DNA of 64,000 nt, taken from Macrosoma leucophasiata. Its lineage: Eukaryota > Arthropoda > Insecta > Lepidoptera > Hedylidae. Shown here piece by piece: positions 1-11,000 of the stretch (position 1 is the stretch's first letter; each line of letters opens with the position of its first letter). The notes beneath the pieces are model-generated. The model was not told the DNA's origin. It ran no database searches and was given only the letters and a program-made list of their open reading frames with translations. The stretch lies in contig JAWQUS010000001.1 of NCBI GenBank assembly GCA_036365455.1, positions 24,289,001 to 24,353,000 on the forward strand, given 5' to 3'. Position numbers and translations under genes: made by a program.

Positions 1-132
1 GTGAAGAATCTTCCTTTGTCTTCCAGAGGTGGGTTACTATCATTATACTGCGTTGTGATACTGATCAACTAAACTTATCCGTTATTGAAAACCTGTTTTC
101 AAATTTTTACATATTTGGAGTATCAGGGTTTT

Positions 133-245
133 ATTCATAGAGCAACACCGAAGGGGAGTAGCCATATGCAGGCTTTCCCCTGTGTCAAAGTACAAGCCGA
201 AATGGGCCTATACCTGTCGCCTAGATGTTTAAATGTGTGCGTGAA
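133..245 (+). repeat. interspersed repeat fragment (family H)
   Basis: The stretch runs from 'catagagcaacac' through 'ggggagtagccatatgcagg' and 'ctttcccct' to 'agatgtttaaat'. The same words occur in reverse complement at 52868-52996, and their 5' part at 362-425. This copy lacks the GC-rich middle block (ccgccgcggccggtggcccg) present in the other two. Class unknown. Confidence 0.45.
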
Positions 246-361
246 ATTGTCTCTGTATTTTGTTTAAGTCAAGGTGTGAGTTTCATAGTAATAGACGATT
301 TTTGTAGTGTGTCGCACGTATTTCCTCCCACAAAAAATGATAGACTGTTTTGCATCGGTAA

Positions 362-425
362 TTAACGCTATGGCTACTCCCCTCCAGCCCGCCGCGGCCG
401 GTGGCCCGTGTTGCTCTATGGTTTT
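362..425 (-). repeat. interspersed repeat fragment (family H, GC-rich part)
   Basis: It contains 'ggctactcccctcc', then 'gcccgccgcggccggtggcc', then 'cgtgttgctctatgg', matching 52937-53000 on the same strand and reversed relative to 133-245. Only the GC-rich end is present. Confidence 0.45.
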
Positions 426-430
426 ACTCA

Positions 431-921
431 ATATGAGGAAATTAAGTGATTGATACTTACTGTTTCTTTTTCTGATTGAGAAATATTCTCATATAGAAAA
501 AAAAACACTTAGTAGCACCTGCGAAGTTGTGATAGCTCGTACATCAATAGGTTCGTGTCCTATTACAAGATTAAAATTATCCTTAAATAAACATCTTTAA
601 GCGAAAAGTTACATTATCAGTCTATTTTATTTGTATTATACTTACTTACTTCTAATTTGTATGGACTAAATTGCAAATTCAATTGATAAAAACAAAATGC
701 AAATGAACTCCTCCTGGGTTTCTAATTAAGAAGTAAAATAATATTATTATAGAGCTACTAGCTGTTTGCCACGATGATCGCGTGCTATTTGATTTAGGCA
801 CACAAGAAAGGACTGAAGCTACTTACCCGTGTTCTTTCTTAAGATATCCTATCACAATAACATGAGCGGTTTGATCGTGAAAATGTAAAAGATAGAGTTA
901 CTTCCACAATTATATTATTAA
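431..921. other. AT-rich DNA, nothing recognised
   Basis: No ORF of note, no repeat shared with the rest of the window and no RNA-like fold was seen. Confidence 0.4.
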
Positions 922-1098
922 CTAGCTGTTGCCCGCGTGTGTGTCGTTTTATTAATAACTAAGTAGCCTATGTTCTTTCTCAAAGTCAGCTCTATCTCTG
1001 CACCAAATTCCTTTAAAATCGGTTCAGTCGTTTGGCAGACAGGTAACAGAAAGGTAACAGACAGACAGAGTTACTTTCGCATTTATAATATTAGTAGG
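922..1098 (+). mobile_element. common lepidopteran interspersed repeat (family I)
   Basis: It begins 'aactagctgttgcccgcg', continues through 'cctatgttctttctcaaag' and 'aatcggttcagtcgtttgg', and ends 'acagacagacagagttactt' then 'ttataatattagtaggga'. From memory this is a very common dispersed repeat in moth genomes; its class is not settled here. Related minus-strand pieces lie at 51194-51442, 57740-57860 and 58848-59102, and a related plus-strand start lies at 35371. Confidence 0.6.
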
Positions 1099-3104
1099 GA
1101 AGTAGGGATAGTATGGATAGTCCGCCTCAAGAGACTTTAATACCTTCACTGTATGAGATAGAAACTAACAAAGAAGCTGTCATATTGACTATTAAAGTGA
1201 GGAAACACTAATCGACAGTTGCTAAACACAATGCACTAACTATACATCTAAGTCCCAAGTCCAGCAAGTACCTACCGGAGCTCGTTTGTCCGAATGCAAA
1301 GTGTAAAAACCGGGCGAAGGTGACAGGGCGACAGGGCGGGCGGCGATCGATGCCGACGTCGTTATTCGGGCGACAGCCTTTGACGACGACGTCGCGGCCA
1401 GCTACCGCTTCGGACCTTCTTTTTTTACTGAGTTTTTGTCGTAATTATACTATAATTGATGTTACTTTAACGTGAACGTACGTAGATAAGATTATTTAGT
1501 ATAAATCCGTTGTTACTTATTAAAACAAGATATTTATGTTTTTGTGGCTCAGAAATATAGCATCACAATTACTGTTTCTTCACAAATGTCTGAAATTCAC
1601 ATTTTCACAGTTCTTTATTTTAATATATGATACTCCAAAAGTGCCATATATTACATTTTATAACGATGTTTAAAAAAATCAAAACTATCTTAACTGGTAA
1701 GGCTGCAATGGGTCAGTTATATATCAGACAATCATTTGCCTGGCATATTGACCCCTTACAGTAATTAGCCTGATAAGTAGATAATATTCTTCTATTGACT
1801 ACAGTGGTATATTATTTACCTATGATTCAATTATGCTTTAACAATGAATGACTCACCTATATATACTATAATGTCATAATATATACCGAATACACTTATA
1901 AACTAGGCACTTTGAAAACCCGAAAGATATTATCAATCAGAACTAATTATTAGCATAATCCTGTTCTATTTTGCATCGCCTTTCTGTACTGTAACAACTA
2001 ATTATTGCGAACAGTTCGAAAAACTTCCAAAGTTAATGTTCGTTAAACGTCAAACTCATTTCCATAAATAAAGTATTTGTATGCAAAAATGCAATGAAGA
2101 CACAGATAAATTGAATAGTAATAATTTATGTGATAAACGTAGATAGATTATATGGAATAAATTACAGATGACAGCTTTTTGTGAGTAATGAATCATTTTA
2201 AAACTATTCATTAGTCCATCATTTTGATGTTTATGTTCGCCATAGTGAAAATGTTTGAATTGAGGAAAGATGGTCAGCAAGTCAGCATCATAAACTGAAG
2301 ACTCGATTTTTTATCACTTTTATTGTTGGTGAATTTCAGTATTTACAGGAATGACCCTTTCATGCTTGCCAATATTTATAATATCGAGAAAATAAGAACT
2401 TGAAGAACCAATGATATATAAACTAAAAATATTCATTTGCAAATAACATATTTCCGAAGCGGTAACACAACCCGAGGCGGACACGTGACTGACGGACGTC
2501 GGCGCACACACGCGCACTCCAGCCTGTGCGTGTGTGCGGCCACGTACTGACCGGCTGTGTACGTGCACACTATGAAAAGTATTGCCAAGTATCGGGTTGC
2601 ACTCTGAATACACATTGCACTGTATCAATTCTTATTGAGCTATCCATTATTTTCTGAGTGCTACATATTGTGGTCATTTGGATGAGACTATGTTATCATC
2701 AGGGGACAATTTTTATTATTATTACAAGCTCTTACAACATGCTCAAGCCTATGTTTGTTTGAAGTGGTAGCAAGAGGTATGCACCGACGAAAAAGAATTC
2801 TTCATCAGAAGATAGAATCCTTCACCAGATTTTCAGTCTTAGCTGATAAGGATTTCCTTGGATATGCATTTTTAGGTACCTAATTGGTCACTTGGTTCGT
2901 CGTCAGAGAGAGACGGCCTCCTCCCCCCTCCCCCCGCACTAGTATACGAGCATTCTTTATCAAGTGCAGTCAGTCAACTGCAACAAACTGTTGGAATAAG
3001 GCGGCAGTAAAATCGCGATAAAACTACCGCCACTCCAATGTCTAATCCGCCTGCCTAGCATGGTGATTATTTCATATTCTTTCCTAATAACTAACAAGTC
3101 CGTT
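1099..3104. other. non-coding DNA without recognised genes
   Basis: Mostly AT-rich. Two GC-rich islands stand out: about 1262-1420 (many CpG, 'gcggcgatcgatgccgacgt') and about 2455-2575 ('ggacgtcggcgcacacacgc'). Either could be a regulatory island or an unrecognised repeat. Small ORFs here have no recognisable domain. Confidence 0.35.
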
Positions 3105-3175
3105 GAGAGCATCTTTGGGGAAAGGCTTTTATGCAGTAGTGGACGTCTTTCGGCTGAAGGGATGACGATTATGAG
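3105..3175 (+). mobile_element. LINE 3'-end fragment (RTE-like endonuclease/RT C-terminus)
   Basis: 'tctttggggaaaggctttta' followed by 'gcagtagtggacgtctttcg' and 'gctgaa' reads as the C-terminal end of the moth endonuclease-reverse transcriptase family (...LGKGFYAVVDVF). The minus-strand equivalent is at 41513-41570. Heavily truncated. Confidence 0.5.
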
Positions 3176-3316
3176 GTCACTGTAGCCAACGGATATCTGC
3201 CTTAATTGGTATTTTCGCGCGGGTGCATTGTTACCTACCCTCTCCTCTTACCTTACCTTAGCGTGATGTTGTATAAAACCCTTCCTCGATACATAGGCTA
3301 TCTAATAGTTGTTTTT

Positions 3317-3662
3317 ACTGGTGGTAGAGCTCTAGTGACGGAGCTCGCGGGCGTAGGCATCACCGCATTTCCTTACATACTTGCCGCTCAATGGTAGTGA
3401 TCAGCACTATAGTTTTTTATATTATTTCGCATTAACACATGCTTCTTAAAAAATAAAAATATACAGCACTATCGTGTTCCGGTCAGGTGGTAATGTACGG
3501 CCCTGTAATTTCTGGCAAAGAGGCACAACACCTTTGGCCTCAGGAGTGGTAACGCATCTGCATTTTGTCCTTGGTCTTTGTGTGAGTGTCTATAGGCTGC
3601 AGTCATCACTTAACATCAATGTGAACTGCATGCTTGGTTACCACTTCCATTACGTAAAAAAA
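3317..3662 (+). mobile_element. SINE-like element family A, full length with a 53-bp insertion
   Basis: It starts 'actggtggtagagctc', runs through 'cttgccgct', 'gtgttccggtcaggtggtaa' and 'taggctgcagtcatcactta', and ends 'ccacttccattacgtaaaaaa'. The consensus is about 285 bp with an A-rich 3' tail, so it behaves as a SINE. I could not identify a convincing pol III promoter. The copy is interrupted at 3411-3463. It is the first of about 16 substantial copies of the most abundant repeat in the window. Confidence 0.8.
3411..3463 (+). mobile_element. 53-bp insertion flanked by a 9-bp duplication
   Basis: The host word 'cagcactat' is present at 3402-3410 and again at 3464-3472; sibling copies have it once. 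The insert contains 'ttcgcattaacacatgc' and an A-rich end, resembling the tail region near 27187 and 53849 (family D SINE tails). It looks like a very short, 5'-truncated retroposed piece with target-site duplication. Confidence 0.6.
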
Positions 3663-3970
3663 TTAAAGAATTTTTCACATCGGACCAGTAGTTCCTGAGA
3701 TTAGCGCGTCCAAGCAAACAATTAAACATACTCTTCAGCTTTATAATATAAGCACAGTCTAAAGAAAACGAACGTGTTAATTATTAGTATAGCTATATTT
3801 AGGTACCTTAACATAATTCACCTTCACTTCTTTTATCATCAACCACTAATGGTATACCTAGTTGATTTTTTTGGAAGATTACCATTTATGGCACAAAGCT
3901 TTTATTAATAATCCTGTCAGAGACAACTTCAAACATACATTGATTGTGGTTGCGTAGGTTACTGAGACTC

Positions 3971-4111
3971 TACTGGTGGTTGAGTTTAGTGAGTGAGACC
4001 AGTATCAGAGCTCGAGTTGACGAATAACCCAGGCTCTCAACCGCATTATCTACTTAATCTATCTGCCTCCAAATGGTAGTATTCAGGACTATCGTCTTCC
4101 GGTTCGATCGT
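3971..4111 (+). mobile_element. old SINE family A fragment
   Basis: Diverged 5' half: 'actggtggttgagttt' and later 'caaatggtagtattcaggac' and 'cgtcttccggttcg'. No 3' half. Confidence 0.5.
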
Positions 4112-4519
4112 TAAATGCACTTAAAATTAAAGCTATTCTAATACCTTACGCATAAATAGACAGTGATTCCAATACGAAAATCAATAGGAAAGATAACCCG
4201 TCGAATGAGGCCGACGAATAATTAAAAACTTCCACGAACGGTATAATGACGCTAATGACGCGGATGACGCGAGCGACACGGCGGCCATTTGTCGGCTGTC
4301 ATTTGTCACCTGTCATTTGTCACTTGTTTGTCAGCCACAATGGTGTCAGGCGGCGCGATTGACGACTGTCACTCTGGGCGACTACCCGAGGTTCTCGAGT
4401 CGAAACTAGTCGGAAGAGTGAGTTTTGTCAGAATATGATGCACGTTGTCTGTCAACAGTGATAATATTTAGTCGGCATTAAAAAAAAAAAATTGAAATAA
4501 CTTTTCTTCAAAAAGATCT

Positions 4520-4803
4520 TTTTTTTATGCAATAAAAGTAGCAAACATGCATGCAGTTCACATTGATGTTAAGTGATGACTGCAGCCTATAGACACCCAC
4601 ACAATGACCAGTGGTCAAAATGCAGATTCGTTGCCACTCCTGAGGCCTAAGGTGTTATGCCTCTGTGCCGGATATTACAGGGCCGTTCATTACCACCTGA
4701 CCGGAACACGATAATGCTGAACACTACCATTTAGCGGCAAGTATATTAGGTAATGCGGTGGTGCCTACGTCCGCGACCTCCATCACTGGAGCTCTACCAC
4801 CAG
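4520..4803 (-). mobile_element. SINE-like family A copy, near full length
   Basis: Read on the minus strand it begins at 4803 ('ctactggtgg') and ends in the A-rich tail at about 4520. It carries the family words 'ccggaacacgataatgctga' and 'gatgactgcagcctatagac' on the plus strand. Confidence 0.8.
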
Positions 4804-4869
4804 TAGATCTATTTGGGTACCTACCTACTTGTCCAATTCAATGTTTATAGTACTCGTATATAGTTAAAT

Positions 4870-5075
4870 CATCAACGTCATCACTCCACTCGAGAGACGT
4901 GCACTGCTGATGTGCCTTCCCTAAGGCCTGCAACAGTGTTGTGCGTCAATAGGGGAGAATATACCTTAATCGCCATGATGGGCAGGCAGATAGCAGTGAC
5001 GGTAGGTTTGTCTGGGAACGCTGTTGCTCATCCTGCGTAGTAATATTTACTGCAGCCCTATTGGAATTGTTTTTT
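4870..5075 (-). mobile_element. degenerate LINE 3'-end fragment
   Basis: 'catcactccactcgagagac', 'caacagtgttgtgc' and 'aatcgccatgatgggcagg' match a second copy at 52985-53205 and resemble the RTE-like 3' region at 41513. No reading frame survives. Confidence 0.4.
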
Positions 5076-5082
5076 TTTGTAG

Positions 5083-5240
5083 AATAACTATCACAGAGAC
5101 ATGACAGCTGAGGTCTCAGGGGTGGCAACGGATCTATATTTTAACCTCTGGTTTTTATGGAGATGTCTATAGGCTGCAGTCACTACTTAACATCTATGTG
5201 AGCTGCACGATTGCTTACCACCTTACTTACATAAAAAAAA
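5083..5240 (+). mobile_element. SINE family A 3' half
   Basis: Contains 'tcacagagacatgacagctg', 'ggtctcaggggtggcaacg', 'tctataggctgcagtcac' and a terminal A-run. The 5' half is missing. Confidence 0.6.
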
Positions 5241-5334
5241 TTAAACCACCATTAATCGATTGACTTACTGCACTAGAGAATTCTCTTCTACTAACTCTAT
5301 ATTTACTCCAATTCTCCACCAAAAACAGAAATTA

Positions 5335-5462
5335 CAATGTAGATACGTTGCCACCCTTGAGGTCTGAGATGTTTTCTGGAAAAAGCATAATTTCTGGCAT
5401 GGAGATGCCAGAAAATACACTGCCTTACATCTATTTGACTGGAACACGATAACACCGAAGTA
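5335..5462 (-). mobile_element. degenerate SINE family A fragment
   Basis: 'gtagatacgttgccacc', 'gaggtctgagatg' and 'gactggaacacgataac' follow the minus-strand order of family A, with an inserted or scrambled middle. Confidence 0.45.
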
Positions 5463-6103
5463 AGCACGACTAAATCTCCCTTCACATTTAATGACTTGTG
5501 TTGTGCAAAGATTTATCAAAATTCACAGAATATTCTTCAAGAATACGACGTACGTACGATGTCTCGCATTCGAGTAACGGTAGTAGAAGCGCGTGTGTAA
5601 TGTAGCAGGTAAACACCTCATTATTAACGAGCCGATCACGCGGCCTTCACGCCGCTCCGACGTCGCGTCACCACTGACACCCCGACCCTTTCCATACACA
5701 AAAACAAGCTAAATCTCATTATTTATTATTCAAACTTCTGTCATACTACAGTCCTTTGTTCCCGACTTGTCAACTCAAATAAAACAATCACATTCTTCCA
5801 CGACTCAATTTGAATTAATGCTAATGGAGTGATAGATCGCCTTATGCAAATACCGTCGAAGTTCCGCAAATGAGCCTTAGTGAGTTGCATACATTATCGA
5901 TCATCACGAAACAAGCGACTTAAATAATTCGCTTTCGAAGCGTATTTTATGCCCTAGTTCAGTGACGGCCTCCGACGTCACCGCTTAATATCGGCGCACC
6001 ACACGATTAACGAGTTATTCCCACCCCGCGACGATGTCACCACCCCGCCCAGCGTCGCTATCCATCTTATCGGATCTTCACTTTATGTTCTCCAACTTTC
6101 CAG
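5463..6103. other. region immediately upstream of the zinc-finger gene
   Basis: No gene recognised. It holds CpG-rich patches (5636-5690 and 5965-6060) that could belong to a promoter. The last bases before the first ATG (polypyrimidine 'ttctccaactttccag') look like a splice acceptor, so an upstream 5' exon may exist. Confidence 0.35.
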
Positions 6104-8025
6104 ATGCTGTCGCCGCGCGATGACGACGACGATGACAGCCATCTCTGCATCAAATGCAACGCTACCATCGTTGGCTTGGACAACTACGTGAAGCACAGGA
6201 AACAGAGATGCGGCAAATCTAAAGAACCAAAAGTATTACCACCAATAGACACACTTGAACCCACTTATAGCCTTGGCGCAGACGTATTCTTCCAATCTCT
6301 TGAATTACAGAGTAGCGTCAAGAAATCTTCGCTATCACGATTAACGCCACCGACACCGATAACAAAGACTGTTATAGAGAGAAAAAATATACTCAATCCG
6401 CCTTCTACCTCCAGAGAATTGCCACGAATAAGTCCATTAGAAACAAATTTAAGGGGAGAAGACTGGATAGGTGGGCACAGCTTACGAATAGGTAGCAACG
6501 AAGACAATCAAACGAAATTAATCAATGCTGTGGCGAGTATAAGTGGTGCTGTGAAGAAAGACACGCCGAGTTCCTCTTACAGCATTGCACCTTACAATGA
6601 TTATAAGCCTGACGAGGACTCCGATGAGTCTGAAGTCACTGAAGATGAAGAGGAGGAGGATACACCGCATGCGAAATGGAAACCTCCTCCTCATTACACC
6701 GGAGGCAAATGGAGACCTGCATCCCCTGAACACGAAGACTGGGATATGAGAGATGAGGAACATACAGGTGGCAAGTGGAAACCGCTCATAATACACGACA
6801 GTAATGATAGGGACGAAGACTATGACGCACCTCCACCGGATCATACAAAAGGGAAATGGGTCCCAGGAGCGCATGAAAAGACTCAGATAATGCAAACAAC
6901 AATACAAAACAAAGGTTCGGTTCAGTATTGGTGCGGCCCTTGCAACAGACGATTAGGTTCCCGAGCTATTTACGACAAGCATTTAATGTCTAACTTACAT
7001 ATGCGCAAAGTGCTACCGGAGCATGAATTGGAATTCTCGGGGCATTTGGATCCTATCAGACCAATTGTGGATAAGCGAACAACTCGACCTTCACTATTCG
7101 TTAATGACAGCATTTATTCTCAGGCGCAACGGAAGAGACAAAAGACAGAACCTAAATTAAATATTAAAATACAAAGAAAGAAAAGAAACCGGAAACCTTT
7201 CTTTGTACAATGCGCCGGTTGTAAAACGAGAGTTCGCTTACATCTAATGGGGAAACACCTCATTTCACACTACCATTTCAGAAAAGCGACTGGCATTAAA
7301 AGTGAAGTATACCAGCAATTAATTCTTGATAATATCGACGCTATTGTTCACCAGGCACCTTTTCAGTGTAGTCCTTGTAAATTTTACACGAACTGGCTCT
7401 CAAATTTCATGCAGCATTGGTTCACTGAGGAGCACGAACAAAAAATATCATCAATGGACGGAAGATACTGGTGTTCTTTTTGCAAATTCGAATGCGACAA
7501 ATCTCAGGAAATGATGGATCATATGACAAGTACTGATCACAGTGACGTCGTAGCGGTTATAAGCCGATCAATGCCGATCATAATAAGAAAGAAAACAACC
7601 CTTCATTGCGAGACTTGCCTCGAGGAATTCAGATATAATGTGGAAATTAAGAAACATTGCCAAAAAACTGGTCATGAATTAGCACACACTGCAACCGATT
7701 TCTATCAAGAACTGCACAAGTGTCAATATTGTAAACAGAAATTTAAATGTTCATTAACGCTAGCCGCTCATTTAAAATCTAAGCATAACCAAAAAGCTTT
7801 CTTTTGTCTAGTCTGCTCTAAGACGTTCAAGACCTCAGAGGAAGCTAAACAACATCGTCAAAAGGCGGAACATAGAATCAAGAGGAAAGAGAGTTCGTTG
7901 CAACGCAACTCATTAACTAAACCACTTGCCAGAAAATGTCCATACTGCTCTGAAGATGTGATATTAAAAAACATATTGAAACTTAAAGATCACATCCGAA
8001 CAGTACATCCTAATATTAGAAAAAA
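6104..8025 (+). CDS. zinc-finger gene, exon 1 (residues 1-640)
   Basis: It begins MLSPR followed by six Asp, then a C2HC finger (C15, C18, H31, C36). An acidic, low-complexity stretch follows, with four GKW/AKW repeats (about residues 187-256). Eight further fingers start near residue 277; most have C-x2-C-x12-H-x5-H spacing. The exon ends in phase 2 at 'aaaaa' before the donor gtaagt. If the 88-bp intron is retained, the donor itself supplies a TAA stop, so unspliced message would give a 641-residue protein. Confidence 0.88.
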
Positions 8026-11000
8026 GTAAGTTTAATGATACCCTATGTGTCCCAAAGGGTGTATTTAATGTTGATATTTATTTAATGTGTTTATAAATAT
8101 TTTTACATTACAGATGTCCAAAATGTGGGAAATCATTCATTTTCTCGCAAGAAGTGACGCGTCATATCAGAGACAACGCTTGTGAATTCCAGTCACCGGC
8201 TCCTAGCTCCTCAATCCTCTGGCATTGCAGCCAATGCCTCTTTAGAACAGATTCTCAAGCAGAATGTTTCTTCCACGAAATCCTACACACAAATCCATTG
8301 CAGATAGCAAAAGCCGGACCCTCGAAAGTCATCCCGAAATACCCGTGTCCTATTTGCTCCAAGATTTTCAAAAAGGCTTCGTTACGACAACATTTGAGAC
8401 AGCACACTTTCGAAAGGCCCTTTGTTTGTTCAATCTGTGGAGCGAACTTTACGAGACAAAACAGTCTAGCGAATCATTCGAAGAATGAACATAGAAGCGA
8501 TGGTGCGACTGTTGCACTGGAAACCGTCGTTACAACAGAAGAAATATATTGCGATAAGTGTGGAAAGAAATTCCCAAACAGGTAATGTAACATTTTGTTT
8601 TGTTGTTGTTATATCTTCACGCCAGGTCCCTAACGGGGTAGGCAGAGAGTGTAGAGCGCCAGACATCCCGGTTCTGACAAACCTCTCGTGCCTCGTCTAC
8701 CTTCATCATTCTCTTCATACATGCACGCCGATTCCTAAGACTTTTGACCCCACCATCAGACAGAACTCGACCTATTTGGTCATGGTAGGTCAGCCTTGGT
8801 CTTCCTGGGCCTCTGCAACCATCCACATTCGCATTGTATATCTGTTTAGTCATTCGCTCATTCGACATTCTTTCTATATGCCCGAACCATCGGAGCATGC
8901 CTTTTTTCATTTTTACACCGATACTATCATTCACACAAAGTCTCTTTCTTACATCTTCATTACGAACGCGATCGGTGAGTGATACACCGCAGATCTTGCG
9001 CAAAGATCTCATCTCGACCGCGTTCAACTTACTTTCATGCTCTTTCCTGCATACCCAGCTCTCGTTTCCATTTTGTTTTGAACTCTGTAAATTGTAAAGA
9101 TCTACCTAATTGTATTCGATGTAGTATGAAATTCTCTTGCGCGCATAATTAGATGATTTCTACCGACATGACAGCGAAAGTTATCATAAATAAGAGTATT
9201 TTAGAATCAACCAGTGAATCTTCATATACATTCTGGCAGACAATCAATCATGTAGCTTGTCCGAGCAAACTGGAGTAGGAAACGAAAATAAACGTAGAAT
9301 GATCGCGGAGGCGTCAACATCAATTGGCGGCGATGGGCCGCGGCGGATGCGCGCGTGTCACCCGTCGCACAACTCCTTCACAAATATCGGGAAACATTCA
9401 TAATTTGAGGCGGCTTTGATAGCGACATTCCCGCGTATGTAGCCGCTCGTGCGACGACGTTTTTATACCCGCCTGCAATAAATTCGGGCCCGGATGCCCA
9501 GTATTTTGAGCTGGATCAAAATATTAGTGCGTCGGAAAGAGATGTGCACGTTTAATTTTATTGTGTGCACGTGTAACGCATCGCGTTTCGCAGGTTGATG
9601 TGATTCGATTGTGCCAAACGGTTTTATTTGCTTTGACATGGCGAGCTGGCTGCGATTTATTTCGCGCCGTCTAAAAATATAACGCGGATTAGTCCAGTTG
9701 CAGTGTATAATGCTCGCAACAAATTCACATTGGACGAGCGGACGCGACATTAATGTGTCCATATAAGTTTATTGAACGAATTACTCATATATCCATCCTT
9801 TTGTAGAAAATATTGCAATGTTGAATATTGAACTGAAGTCTTTTATGATTGTACTGGAGCTTACAGGTTATATTGCGAATTAAATACAAAGCTAATGTCA
9901 CAGTAGAAATTGACTTGAAAAATACGTGATTAAATAAGGATACATACTTTGGTAATGAGAAATGTTTTAGTCCCTGTGACAGAAACTACAATAATATATG
10001 CATGTAGGTAAGTGATGAACAAAAAAGGGCTGAACACTGCAATCTATTTGCAGATGTAGGTACTTACGTATTAATCTATTAAGTAATAAAGCGCTTGACA
10101 GAGTGTCAAGCGGCAGGTGCCACCGGGCTACTAAACTAGGTGATCTGCGTAAATAAGTGTCTTGAGATCATTATTATAAGAAGTCTAAATCACTCGTAAA
10201 CTGGAACATCTATTATTTAGTATTATCTGTAAAAATACACCATTTTCTTCAATTACTCCGCGTTCAAACACAATAAATTAATGGATGCTTGGTAACGTTA
10301 AAGTCGCTCAGTCTATTATTTCAGATTGTGTTGACAGACGGGGCGTAAAGTCGTCAAACTCACTCGATTTGTTTAACCCAATTCTCTCGCTGTCAACGGA
10401 CAGCTAAATTATAATGCTGTTTTGCTCATCATAATTATTATACATCTCGTGAAGGTGGTGGTTGAACTCAAGTGTAGAAACATGAGTCACTATAGAATTA
10501 CCATTCATCAGTCTGTCGCTAAAATGTTATGCTCGATGCTTCTGCTTTCCCGCTAGGTAGGGATAACTTCTAAGTCTTCAAATTATTTTAGTTTCTAGAT
10601 TTATCACAATTTGCATCGTAATTATGTTCATCAAACGCAAGCAAAGTAGTAAGTTGTTTCATTAGTGAATTACCAACTTCTGTAGTTTTTCATATATATT
10701 TTATTTATATTATAGTTATATATCGACAGACTCCCTGTATGTTTTCACCTTATTCCCAGTCTCCTAAACAACACACCATAGGTATTTGCATTATCTATTT
10801 TCTTAACTTTCACACAATCAATTGTTAAAGCTTAATTTTCTTAATTACTGATAACATTGATATCCGGCATTTAAAATTGGGCAGCTTTTATTATATTCAT
10901 CAAAATAAAAAAAATGGTCTCCAATGTTCAATTTGGTGTTAAAAAAAAACCATCGAACATCATTTTCAATATTGATATCTATCGGATAGATGGTAATATC

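Noticed and set aside
8485..8982. 165-codon plus-strand ORF
   Set aside because: It crosses the exon-2 donor in another frame and is otherwise the antisense of the RTE-like LINE.
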